DNA of 64,000 nucleotides from Planctomyces sp. SH-PL62 (GTDB lineage Bacteria > Planctomycetota > Planctomycetia > Isosphaerales > Isosphaeraceae): contig NZ_CP011273.1 of NCBI RefSeq assembly GCF_001610895.1, positions 4,712,001 to 4,776,000 on the forward strand, written 5' to 3'. The position numbers were made by a program, and so were the translations under genes. Every line of letters begins with the position of its first letter. Position 1 is the stretch's first letter. Below, piece after piece: positions 10,033 to 18,455 of the stretch. The notes beneath the pieces were generated by a model. The model had not been told where the DNA came from. It was given only the letters and a program-made list of their open reading frames with translations, and did no database searches.

Positions 10033-12207
10033 TCAGTCCTTCACAGTCAGGAGGGCGTCGCCGGAACCCACGTTCCCGGCGGCGTCGGTGGCTCGGATCA
10101 TCAGAAGGTGGACGCCCGGTTTCAGGTCGGGCAAGGCCAACGTGATCGTCTCGCTGGTCCCATCGAACAGGCCGTCGTCCGGGAAGAGCGACGACCAGGC
10201 GCCGCCGTCGACCGCGTACTCGGCTTTCACAACCCGCGTCAGATCGTCGGTCAACGAGACCACGGCCTTGCGAGCTTCGGGGGCGATCATGATTTTCGGC
10301 GCCTCATGATCGACGAGGAAGCTCTCGCTCTCTCGCTCGCGGCTCAGGGCGTCCTCGGGGCTGTTGGAGGGTCGGTCGCTGGCGACCAGCCGCACCCGAT
10401 AGCGCCCCGACGGGAAGGCCGAGGCGTCCCACGAATACGACTTCTCCGTAATCGGCGCGTCAGTGAGGCCGATCCAGTCGGGCCAACCCTCCTTGCGGAC
10501 CTGGACCCGAAAGTTCAGGTCGTCCCCGTTGGGATCGGCCACATCCCATCGGAGATTCAACTTCGCCTGCTTCGCCGCGCCGTCCGCGACGGAGACGTCG
10601 GGCGTCTCCAGCTTGGCGATCTCCGGGCGGAGGTTCGTCGAACGGTACGAGACGGCGACCGAGCGCAGTTCGGGCGAACGCTTCGGGTCGCGGGTCGCGA
10701 GCTTCGCGCGATACTGGACGAAGCGGCCGATGGGGACCTGGGCCTGGGCCGTCTTCGGATCGGTCTGCTCGGGCGACCAGTCGGACCAGGTCGAGTCAGG
10801 CTCGCCGACGTGGCCGGTGCGCACCTGCAACGCGATGGAAGTCCCCTCCTGCGTCTCACCCTGCCAGGTCAGCGAGCCGAACCGGCTGGGGAGCTTGGCG
10901 TCGAAGACGTCGGAAACGAGTTCGCCGCGTTCCACGACGTTCGAGGCCAGCCGCACCACCGCGCCGGGGTCCCCCGCGCCCAGGAGCAGGCCGCCGTCAG
11001 GCTCCGCGAGCAGCGCGAGGATCTGGCCGTTGTCGAGCCTGGCGATCGGCGTGCTCTCCGATTCCCCCTCGTGCACCTCATAGAGCACGCCTTCGGGTCC
11101 GGTCCCGACCAGAAGGCGGTCTTCGATCCGGGCCAGGGCGAAGAGGAGCGCCTTGACCCGGAAGACCTCGCGGGCCGCGCCGGCCTGGTCGATCCGGTAG
11201 ACGGCGTTCTCGCCGGGCGCGGCGGGTTTCGGCGCCGCCGAATTCCGGCCCGAGGCGTCTTCAGCCGGCTTCTCGGCTTCGTCGTCGGCGGGCGCCTGCA
11301 TCACGGCGGCGACCGTCGCGCCGGGCCTCGCGCCGGGCCAGTCGCCGTCCGGGTCGGACCCCCGCATCGAGAAGAGCCCAGACCCTCGCGAGGAGCCGCC
11401 GCCGCCCGCCTCGGCGGCCGTGGCCGCGTCGAGCGATCCGTCGGGGCCGGGCAAGAGGGCGCGGATCTCGGACTGGGGGGCGTCGTACAAGACGGACGCC
11501 TTCCCGTCCGGGGCGATGCGGTAGATCAGCCCCTCGCCGTCGCTGCCCGCATAGACCGAGCCGTCGGGCCCGACCGCCGCGCAGAGCAAATGCGCGGACT
11601 TGGCGTCGTGGACGAGGGACCAGGCCCCCTGGACGCTCCGCTTCCAGAGTTGTCCGTTAGGGCCGGTCGCGGCGTAGACGTTCCCCTGGGGATCGGCGGC
11701 GAGGTCCCAGACATAGAGCACGCTCGGGTCGGGCCGAGACGAGGGATGCATCGGGTCGGTCAGCTCCACGACCTTTCCCGACGGGCCGGTGCCCACGAAG
11801 ACCTTGCCGTCCGCCGTGGCGACGAGGCTGAGCGCCTGGCCGTCGGCGTCGTCGAGGATCGGCTCCCAGGCGGTCGGCTCCTTGGGGGCGAGCCGGAAGA
11901 CCTTCCCGGAATCGCCGGTCGCGGCGTAGACCGAACCATCGGCTCCCCGCGCCAGGTCCCAGACGCGTTCGGCGTCGAGAGGAGCGGTCGGCAGGAGGGC
12001 TCGACCCAGGCGGACGCGGCCCTGGTCGGAGATCACCACGCCTTCGCGCCTGTGCCTGGCGAAAGCCGAGGCCGACTCTTGCCGCCAGGTTTCGAGCTTC
12101 GCGAAAACCTCGATCGCGCCGGTCGCGACGAGGAACGCCGCGAGCGTCGCGATCGTGAGGGGCTTTTCGAGAAGTCGCCGACGCCGGGGGAGCCTGAGAT
12201 CGGTCAT
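10033..12207 (-). CDS. exported beta-propeller protein with C-terminal Ig-like region
   Basis: 724 residues. A single hydrophobic segment after a basic N-terminus (residues 1-35) suggests a signal anchor. Repeats of the form GSVYAATGDSGKVFRL, GKVFVGTGPSGKVVEL and GNVYAATGPNGQLWKR recur from about residue 70 to 450, as expected for a beta-propeller with WD40/NHL-like blades. A low-complexity Ala/Glu/Pro insert sits near residue 290-320. The last 250 residues have fibronectin/Ig-like features (DPNGDDLNFRVQV, SGRYRVRLVASD). A scaffold or ligand-binding role at the cell surface is inferred. It lies 40 bases after the S55 peptidase gene, and its stop is 3 bases before the DUF1559 start, so all four genes are probably co-transcribed. 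Confidence 0.85.
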   Translation of the reverse strand: MTDLRLPRRRRLLEKPLTIATLAAFLVATGAIEVFAKLETWRQESASAFARHRREGVVISDQGRVRLGRALLPTAPLDAERVWDLARGADGSVYAATGDSGKVFRLAPKEPTAWEPILDDADGQALSLVATADGKVFVGTGPSGKVVELTDPMHPSSRPDPSVLYVWDLAADPQGNVYAATGPNGQLWKRSVQGAWSLVHDAKSAHLLCAAVGPDGSVYAGSDGEGLIYRIAPDGKASVLYDAPQSEIRALLPGPDGSLDAATAAEAGGGGSSRGSGLFSMRGSDPDGDWPGARPGATVAAVMQAPADDEAEKPAEDASGRNSAAPKPAAPGENAVYRIDQAGAAREVFRVKALLFALARIEDRLLVGTGPEGVLYEVHEGESESTPIARLDNGQILALLAEPDGGLLLGAGDPGAVVRLASNVVERGELVSDVFDAKLPSRFGSLTWQGETQEGTSIALQVRTGHVGEPDSTWSDWSPEQTDPKTAQAQVPIGRFVQYRAKLATRDPKRSPELRSVAVSYRSTNLRPEIAKLETPDVSVADGAAKQAKLNLRWDVADPNGDDLNFRVQVRKEGWPDWIGLTDAPITEKSYSWDASAFPSGRYRVRLVASDRPSNSPEDALSRERESESFLVDHEAPKIMIAPEARKAVVSLTDDLTRVVKAEYAVDGGAWSSLFPDDGLFDGTSETITLALPDLKPGVHLLMIRATDAAGNVGSGDALLTVKD

Positions 12208-12247
12208 GTCGATCCTCGTCAGTCGTGAAGTCGGGCGTCCGGCCCGG

Positions 12248-14152
12248 TCACTCCAACGATAACGAGAGCCCGGCGTCCTTGGCCACGGTGAACTTGAGGG
12301 TCTGGTTCCCTTCGACGACCCAGGGGGTGGCCGCCGCCTGGATCAGGTCGGATCGGATGGCCGAGGCCGGCGCCTGCCGCTTCGAGCCGAACGCCGCTCG
12401 GGCGCTCGCGGGGAGGTTCGGCAAGGCCACCCCGTTCACGGCCAGCCCGCGCTCGGGGGTCTGGACGTGGAGGTAGACCTCGGTCCGCTTGGGCTCGGTT
12501 TGCAGCCGGAGCGACGAGAGAATCCCCTCCAGGTCGCGCGGCTCGCTGAAGATCGGGTCGTTGCGGAACCGTCTCCGGGCGCTGTTGGTCAGGTCGCAGA
12601 CGACGGCCTCGTGGGACCCTTCGGGAAAGTCGGCGGGGATCTGGACCGACGCCTCCACGACCCGACGCTCGCCCTTGTAGGGCTTGAGCGTGACGAACGC
12701 CTTCAGGGTCCCGCCGGGCTCCACGGTCACGGACTGGAGCCGCACCGACTCGATGGCCGCGACCCGTCGTCCGTCCTCGATCTCGACGTCGCAGTCGATC
12801 GCCGCGATCCGGACGGGCCCCATCGGGTTCTTGACCAGGATGTTCACGATCGAGGCGAGCGGCCCGAAGAGCGCCGAGGCCCCCATCGGCCCGGTGTATC
12901 TCGGCCCGCTGAATGTGTCTTGCAGCGTGATGGTCCCGTGGCCCTCGACGTGGACGTCGGCTCGGAGGCGGGCGGTGAGTTCCTCCGGCAGGTTCCCCTC
13001 CGTGTCGATCGCGCTGGTGAGGATCGACATGATCAGCGCCGAGGTCAACGACGGCTCGCGGACCATGCCCACCTTGTACGTGCGGGCGTCGGCGTACTTC
13101 CCGGTCTTGACCCGCACGGACATCGGCAGCATGTCGGGCTTGGCCCCGATGCGACCGGCGACCCCGGTGCTGACGTCGGCGTCCACCACGCCCACCACCT
13201 TCAGCGGCGAGCCCATCTTCATGCTGACGCTGGCTCGGGGATAAACGGTGTGGATGTAGCCGGTCATCATCGGGAACTCGCAGTTTCCCAGGCTGAACAT
13301 GGGATGGCCGAACCCGTACACCCGGTTCCCCTCGACGTGCGTGACCGTGCCGATGCCCGAGAGGTCGAAGTCGCCCATCACCATGGCGATGCTCAGCGGC
13401 GACCCCGGCTCGAACGGCTTCTCCCCTTCGGCCTGGATGATCTCGTCGGAGGCGCGGCCCCCCGACATGGGGGCCATCCCCAGGGGACGGAGCCTCTCGT
13501 CGAGCATCGCCAGGGCCCGAGGGCTGAACCCTGAGGCTGCCAGCGGCGTCGCGATCGGGATCATGCCGGCCCCCCCGCCGGAGACCCGCAACGGCATCTC
13601 CAAGCGGTTCGCCGCGGGCTCGTCGCCCGTGAGCCCCTCGATCTCGATCTTGGTCGCGTACGAGAGCGACGCCTGGATCGGAGCCGTCCCGTCCTCCTCC
13701 AACGCCTCGGCCGCGAGCCGGCGGTCGCTGGCTCGGACGTACTTCACCATCTGCTGGAACGGCGTGACGCCGGCGATCGGGTCCTTGGCGAACTCCCAGG
13801 CGAAGGCGACGGCGCCGACGAGCTTGCCGTCGATGTAGATCGGGCTGCCGCTCATCCCCTGGATGATCCCGGCGTGCTCCAGGTTGCAGCCGCTGAGCCG
13901 GCACAGGACCATGTCCCGGCCGGGGCTGACGTCTCGCATCACCCCCAGGACCTCGGCCCCGAACTCCTCGAGCTTCGAGCCGACCATCACGGTCCGGCCC
14001 ACGCCTTTCATCCCAGGCCGCAGATCCTTCACGTCCCAGTACGTCGCGGCGTCGGGCTCGTCGGCGATCACCGCCGTCGACGACGCCAGAACCAACGCGG
14101 CCCAACCTAGCCCCAACGCGAATAAACCTCGCCGGAACGTCCTGGTTCGCAT
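12248..14152 (-). CDS. SpoIVB-type (S55) serine peptidase domain protein, exported
   Basis: 634 residues. A signal peptide spans about residues 1-30, with a likely cut after AVIA. The S55-type core begins with LRPGMKGVGRTV, then IIQGMSGSPIYIDGKLVGAV with the putative catalytic Ser in GMSGSP (residues 99-104), and DPIAGVTPFQQM. A GFGHPMFSLG motif follows near residue 280. In Bacillus SpoIVB the corresponding His-Pro motif, as I recall, precedes the Ser motif, so here the order is reversed. About 250 residues of beta-rich C-terminal sequence follow. It is the first gene of the operon. It may process or regulate the surface proteins encoded behind it; that is inference from context. Confidence 0.88.
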   Translation of the reverse strand: MRTRTFRRGLFALGLGWAALVLASSTAVIADEPDAATYWDVKDLRPGMKGVGRTVMVGSKLEEFGAEVLGVMRDVSPGRDMVLCRLSGCNLEHAGIIQGMSGSPIYIDGKLVGAVAFAWEFAKDPIAGVTPFQQMVKYVRASDRRLAAEALEEDGTAPIQASLSYATKIEIEGLTGDEPAANRLEMPLRVSGGGAGMIPIATPLAASGFSPRALAMLDERLRPLGMAPMSGGRASDEIIQAEGEKPFEPGSPLSIAMVMGDFDLSGIGTVTHVEGNRVYGFGHPMFSLGNCEFPMMTGYIHTVYPRASVSMKMGSPLKVVGVVDADVSTGVAGRIGAKPDMLPMSVRVKTGKYADARTYKVGMVREPSLTSALIMSILTSAIDTEGNLPEELTARLRADVHVEGHGTITLQDTFSGPRYTGPMGASALFGPLASIVNILVKNPMGPVRIAAIDCDVEIEDGRRVAAIESVRLQSVTVEPGGTLKAFVTLKPYKGERRVVEASVQIPADFPEGSHEAVVCDLTNSARRRFRNDPIFSEPRDLEGILSSLRLQTEPKRTEVYLHVQTPERGLAVNGVALPNLPASARAAFGSKRQAPASAIRSDLIQAAATPWVVEGNQTLKFTVAKDAGLSLSLE

Positions 14153-14643
14153 GGCACGGATTCTCCCTGAGACAGGGGCGGCCGAAAGGTCACCTCGACA
14201 CGGAATTGAGCAAGGCGAGGGGAGACCCGAGTCGGGGGCGTCGGGAGGTCGCCGTCGTCGTGGAGGACGTCATCGGGCCCGAATCAACCGATTCTGATGG
14301 GACTGGTAACCGGACGCGCTCCGAAACCCGAGGCTCGCCGCTCCGCGAAATCGGGATCGGGACGCCGATCGATCCTGGATCCGTCCTCATGGAAATCTAC
14401 GGCTGTCGCATCATCGCGTCAACGAATGCCCCTGATTTCCCTACATCGGATTTTCCGATCGCCGCCGCCATCGCCCGACGGCGGACCGCTGCCGCTTCGC
14501 CCGGCCTGGTCGAAAAAATCGCGCGCCTCGAGTAGGTGCATGAATCGCCGCAGCATCTTGCAAATTGTTGAAACAAGGTTAAACTCCCAGGCATCAAAAC
14601 GGATTTCCCCGCGACGTTCGCCTGATCGAAGGAGCCTCCTCAG
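14153..14643. other. 491-bp divergent intergenic region
   Basis: Lies between the S55 operon (leftwards) and the DUF1501 gene (rightwards), so it should hold both promoters. An AT-richer patch near 14555-14590 (TTGCAA, TTGAAA, TTAAAC words) is the best place for the DUF1501 promoter, but no well-spaced pair is clear. No gene is supported here. Confidence 0.5.
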
Positions 14644-16023
14644 ATGTTGAACCTCATGGGATCGGCAGGCGGCGAAGGGGCGGGCGTGACGCGCCGGGCG
14701 ATCCTCAAGGCGGGGACGCTGGGTCTCTCGGGCTTGACCCTGGCGGACATGCTCCGGGTCAAGGCGAGCGGCGGGATCACGAAGCGCGGCGGCGACGATC
14801 CCTCGATCATCCTCGTCTGGCTCGACGGTGGTCCTCCCCAGCACGAGACCTACGATCCGAAGCCCGAGGCCGCCGCCGAGGTCAGGGGGCCGATCGGTTG
14901 CATCCCGACCGCCGTCCCCGGCATTCAGATCTCCGAGTTGCTGCCGCGGCACGCGGCGATCCAGGACAAGTTCGCCCTTCTCCGCTCCGTCCACCACGAC
15001 AACGACGACCACTTCACGGCCGCCCACTGGATGCTGACGGGCTACGGCGGCCCCAACGGGGTCAACCAGTCGCCCATCAATCCCTCGTTCGGCTCGATCA
15101 TCTCGCGCGTGAAGGGTGGTAAGCAGCCGGGGATGCCGTCGTACGTCGGTTTGCCCAACACCCATACCGTGGGGCTGCCAATCGGCTACCACGGCGCGGC
15201 GTATCTGGGCCGAACCTTCGACCCGTTCAACGCCGACGGCGACCCCAACAACGACGCTTACCACGCCACGAGCCTGGACCTTCCCTCTGGGGTCGACGCC
15301 GGCCGGCTGGGCTCGCGACGCGACCTTCTTTCGCGTTTCGACGCCGCTCGCGCCCGGATCGAGCGCACCGCCGCCGGCTCGGACCTGGACCGCTTCCAGG
15401 ACGCGGCCCTCACGATGATCAGCGGCCCCGAGGCCCGCGCGGCGTTCGACCTCGCCCGGGAGCCGGCCCATCTCCGCGATCGCTACGGCCGCCATACCTG
15501 GGGCCAGAGCGCCCTGCTGGCGAGGCGGTTGGTCGAGGCCGGCGTCCGATTCGTCACCCTGACGTTCGGCGGCTGGGACTGGCACTCGAGCATTGAGAAG
15601 GGGATGCACAACGTCCTGCCGATCCTCGACGCCGCCGTGGCGACCCTCATCGAAGACCTCAACCAGCGCGGGCTGCTGGAATCGACGATCGTGCTGGTGA
15701 TGGGCGAGTTCGGCCGCACGCCCAGGCTCAATCAGGGTCTGCCGCAAGACCCGATCCCGGGCCGCGACCACAACGGCCGCGTGATGAGCGTCCTGGCGGC
15801 CGGCGGCGGCATCCCGGGAGGCCAGACCATCGGCTCCTCCGACGCACGCGGGGGTGCCCCGGCGGAACGTCCCATTCGTCCGCAGGACATCATCGTCTCC
15901 CTCTACGATCGGCTCGGGATCGATCCCGACACCTCGTTCCAGGACCGAACCGGCCGACCGATCACGGTCGGCTCGACGGGCCTGATCATCCCCGAGATGG
16001 GAAGCTGGGGGGCAAGGGCCTGA
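14644..16023 (+). CDS. DUF1501 (sulfatase-like) protein
   Basis: 459 residues, preceded by AAGGAG 9 bases before the ATG. The N-terminus has a twin-arginine-like signal (TRRAILKAGTLGLSGLTLADMLR, about residues 16-38), typical of the family. The alkaline-phosphatase-like fold shows in VWLDGGPPQHETYDPKP near residue 60, VMGEFGRTPRLN near 355, and GRDHNGRVMSVLAAGG near 375. DUF1501 proteins usually sit next to a DUF1549/DUF1553 cytochrome-like partner in Planctomycetes; none is present here, so this copy is solitary. Its function is unknown; export to the periplasm is inferred from the signal. It converges with the next minus-strand gene with an 11-base gap. Confidence 0.9.
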   Translation: MLNLMGSAGGEGAGVTRRAILKAGTLGLSGLTLADMLRVKASGGITKRGGDDPSIILVWLDGGPPQHETYDPKPEAAAEVRGPIGCIPTAVPGIQISELLPRHAAIQDKFALLRSVHHDNDDHFTAAHWMLTGYGGPNGVNQSPINPSFGSIISRVKGGKQPGMPSYVGLPNTHTVGLPIGYHGAAYLGRTFDPFNADGDPNNDAYHATSLDLPSGVDAGRLGSRRDLLSRFDAARARIERTAAGSDLDRFQDAALTMISGPEARAAFDLAREPAHLRDRYGRHTWGQSALLARRLVEAGVRFVTLTFGGWDWHSSIEKGMHNVLPILDAAVATLIEDLNQRGLLESTIVLVMGEFGRTPRLNQGLPQDPIPGRDHNGRVMSVLAAGGGIPGGQTIGSSDARGGAPAERPIRPQDIIVSLYDRLGIDPDTSFQDRTGRPITVGSTGLIIPEMGSWGARA

Positions 16024-16034
16024 GACGATCCGGC

Positions 16035-16520
16035 TCAGCTCTCCGGTTCGGTGGCGGGGGAATCGTCAGGAGTGGACTCCCGCTCACGTTCCCGCCGCGC
16101 CGACGCGGCGACGATTCGGAGATGGTGCTTGAGTTCCTCGACGTGGTGGCGGACCAGCGCCCGCCGCTTCTCGCGTGCGAACCGCCAGGTCGCGCTCCAA
16201 TCCCAGAGGGCCACGCCGAGCGACACCACGATCAGGCCGAGGACGGCGAGCCAGACGAGGACGAACGCCGGGTTCCCCTTGCCTTGAAAGTTGGGCGGGA
16301 CCCCAGACCCTGCGAAGACCACGGCGGCCAGCGTCGCCATCACGACGACGCCCAGCCAGCGGCGCACGTCCTGACGACGATGGAACGCGGCGTCCTCGTC
16401 CGCGAGGCCCCCCCTCGCCCGCTGCTCGTACCACTGCCTCAATCCGAGGAAGAGCGCGATCAGGGAGACCCCGATGGCCAGGCCTTGACTCGCCGACTGC
16501 AACTCGGTCGCGACCGCCAT
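16035..16520 (-). CDS. small integral membrane protein of unknown function
   Basis: 161 residues, with CAGGAG upstream of the ATG. There are three hydrophobic segments: about residues 12-28, 55-72 and 82-102. A charged C-terminal tail (KRRALVRHHVEELKHHLRI and an Arg/Glu-rich end) is probably cytoplasmic and partly coiled. I do not recognise a family. It starts 36 bases after the Ser/Thr kinase stop on the same strand, so it is likely co-transcribed and could be a kinase partner or target. Confidence 0.75.
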   Translation of the reverse strand: MAVATELQSASQGLAIGVSLIALFLGLRQWYEQRARGGLADEDAAFHRRQDVRRWLGVVVMATLAAVVFAGSGVPPNFQGKGNPAFVLVWLAVLGLIVVSLGVALWDWSATWRFAREKRRALVRHHVEELKHHLRIVAASARRERERESTPDDSPATEPES

Positions 16521-16556
16521 GACGGGAACTCCTGCCGAGGGAGGGCTCGACCTCGA

Positions 16557-18032
16557 TCAATAGAGGTCGAGTCGAGTCATCTGGGCCTCGATGCGGTCGG
16601 CGTTGTGGGCGATCTCCAGGATGGCGTCGCGAAGGTCGCCGACCCGCATTCGATCCCGCACGAAGGTTCGCGACATCACGAGCATCGGTGCGCCGAGGAC
16701 ATACCGGATCGAGAGGCTGCCATAGGTCAGGCGGCTGTTCAGGGCCAGGGCGTAGCCGTAGTAGGAAGGTTCGGCGGGGCCGCACACGGAGAAGACGGAC
16801 AGGTAGCGCTCGCCCTTCCCCTCCTCCCCGTCGTTGACCTCGACCATGACCTCTTGAAGCCGGTCGCCTGGCTGGGGGAGGAGGACGCGGAAGGTGTCGC
16901 GATTTCCCTGGATGAAGGCGTCCACGCCCTGCAAGCACTCGCGGACGAGGCTCTCGGTATCCCGAAGATGATGGAGCAGCATCTGCAACTGGTTCCCCAA
17001 CTCCTCGGACGAGGCAAACCGCGCGGCCGGGCTCTTCGCCAGGCAACGCTCGATCAACTCCGCGAGGCGAGGGTGGGTGCCGGGGAGGATCGCCCGGATG
17101 TCGGGGATCGGCTCGCTCTGATGCAGGTTGATCAGGCTGCCGATCCGATCGGAGGTGTAGGGCAAGCGGCCGGTGAGCACGTAGTAGAACATCACGCCGA
17201 GGGCGTAGATGTCAGACTGGGGGCTCGCCGGAGTGCCGTTGAACAGCTCCGGAGCCATGAAAGTCGGCGTGCCCGCCAGGGGCTGATTCGCCCCGCTGAG
17301 CTTGGCCCGGGTCTGGGCCAGGCCGAAATCGGCGAGCTTGGCGTGCCCCTCGGCCGTCAGGAGGACGTTCGCCGGCTTGACGTCACGGTGGATGATCCCC
17401 GACCGATGCGCCGCGCCGAGCGCGAGCAGGATCTGCCCCACCAGCCTCGCGGCGCGGCCGGCCTCAAACGGGCCGTCCTTGACGATCGAGTCGCGGAGGC
17501 TCACGCTGCCCTGGACGTACTCCATCTCGATGAAGTGGAAACCGGCGTCCGAACCCAGGTTATGGATCGTAACGACCTGCGGGTGGACGAGGTTCGCCGC
17601 GGCCCGCGCCTCGGCCCAGAACTGGTCGCGGAGGTTAGGCCGACGGGCCACCAGCGTGGGATCGATGATCTTCAGCGCGCAGGTCCGTTCCAGTCCCAGG
17701 TGCCAGGCCTTGTAAACCCGCGCCATGGACCCGCGTCCCAGGTCTTCCAGGATGCGGTACTGGGCCAGCTTCCGACCGATCAGGTCGTCGTGCCACTCGG
17801 GTTCGGCGGCGGGTTCCACCGGCTTCGACCGGGAGTTGCGGGTGCCCTTGTGCGGCACGTGGAGCCGGGTGGCTTCCAGATCGACGAGGGGTTCGCCGTC
17901 GTGGGCGATGGATGAGTCCTCCTGGAGCGATGACGAGGCGCCGTCGATCGCGGCATCGGCGACGGCCGACGCGGCGATGAGACGGGGGTCCAGGACCGGC
18001 GCGGGGAGGTCCGCACAAGGGCCTTGGTTCAT
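16557..18032 (-). CDS. Ser/Thr protein kinase with a C-terminal YbjN-like domain
   Basis: 491 residues from the ATG at 18032, which has TAGGA just upstream. The open frame extends to 18284, but that part overlaps a candidate promoter. The kinase domain runs about residues 92-350: glycine loop LGRGSMARVY, catalytic Lys121, HRDVKPAN with Asp217, DFG at 235-237, and APE replaced by MAPELF. There is no transmembrane segment, so it should be cytosolic. Residues about 365-491 form a separate alpha/beta domain (LSVFSVCGPA, YYGYALALNSRL, LGAPMLVMSRTFVRDRM) that resembles YbjN or type III secretion chaperone folds. This assignment is by eye. It is probably transcribed with the small membrane protein after it. 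A substrate- or effector-binding role for the C-domain is inferred. Confidence 0.9.
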   Translation of the reverse strand: MNQGPCADLPAPVLDPRLIAASAVADAAIDGASSSLQEDSSIAHDGEPLVDLEATRLHVPHKGTRNSRSKPVEPAAEPEWHDDLIGRKLAQYRILEDLGRGSMARVYKAWHLGLERTCALKIIDPTLVARRPNLRDQFWAEARAAANLVHPQVVTIHNLGSDAGFHFIEMEYVQGSVSLRDSIVKDGPFEAGRAARLVGQILLALGAAHRSGIIHRDVKPANVLLTAEGHAKLADFGLAQTRAKLSGANQPLAGTPTFMAPELFNGTPASPQSDIYALGVMFYYVLTGRLPYTSDRIGSLINLHQSEPIPDIRAILPGTHPRLAELIERCLAKSPAARFASSEELGNQLQMLLHHLRDTESLVRECLQGVDAFIQGNRDTFRVLLPQPGDRLQEVMVEVNDGEEGKGERYLSVFSVCGPAEPSYYGYALALNSRLTYGSLSIRYVLGAPMLVMSRTFVRDRMRVGDLRDAILEIAHNADRIEAQMTRLDLY

Positions 18033-18189
18033 GATTCCTATCAACCTATTACGATCCGAATGGCCTGCAAGGGCAGGCGGACTTAACGCGACGGCCAGGA
18101 GGAAGTCGAGAACTTCCGCGAATTGCCGACGGAACTTCCCGTCGACGCCGACTCTCGAACCCGAACCAGTCGAGTTCAAACAGCGCGTT

Positions 18190-18217
18190 CTTATTGTGCC
18201 GTAAGGACTTGCGTCAA
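18190..18217 (-). promoter_or_regulatory. candidate sigma70-type promoter for the kinase gene
   Basis: Read leftwards: TTGACG, a 16-base spacer, then AATAAG, in a locally AT-richer stretch about 160 bases before the ATG at 18032. If real, transcription starts near 18183, which rules out the longer start at 18284. Confidence 0.35.
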
Positions 18218-18376
18218 ATGGCAGTAGAGTGAGGCTCTTACGTGATTGTATCCCTAGATCGACGTTCTTTCTAGGTCCCTTCACAAATCTTCCCGAATTC
18301 CCCCCCGTTCCAGGCCCGTCGACCGATCCAAAACGGGGTCCCTCGAGGGGTCTCGCGGTTCATCCCCGGAGATGCG

Positions 18377-18425
18377 AACGGGGCGGGCCCGCCGCGCATC
18401 TCGCGCGTCGAGTCCGCCCCGTTTT
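18377..18425. terminator. possible terminator hairpin after gnd
   Basis: AACGGGGCGG at 18377-18386 pairs with CCGCCCCGTT at 18414-18423, with a T-run (TTTT) on the plus-strand side. It lies 31-79 bases beyond the gnd stop. The T-run favours rightward transcription, so it may work poorly for gnd; a smaller GCGGGA/TCCCGC hairpin at about 18436-18447 is closer to the stop. Confidence 0.35.
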
Positions 18426-18455
18426 GGTGGCGTAAGCGGGATTCCCGCCTGGGCT

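Larger units (their letters stand above)
18033..18455. other. 423-bp intergenic region between gnd and the kinase gene
   Basis: Holds the 3' trailer of gnd and the upstream region of the kinase, both minus strand. It contains a candidate promoter (18190-18217) and a long GC hairpin (18377-18425). The stretch 18180-18290 is clearly less GC-rich than the genes around it, which fits a regulatory rather than coding role. Confidence 0.55.

Noticed and set aside
8605-12228. A 1207-residue plus-strand open frame antisense to the S55/propeller/DUF1559/HAD operon
   Set aside because: It crosses four well-supported genes and its Arg/Asp/Gly-rich composition has no motif.
18033-18284. An N-terminal extension of the first Ser/Thr kinase
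   Set aside because: The ATG at 18032 has a ribosome site, and a candidate promoter lies inside the extension.
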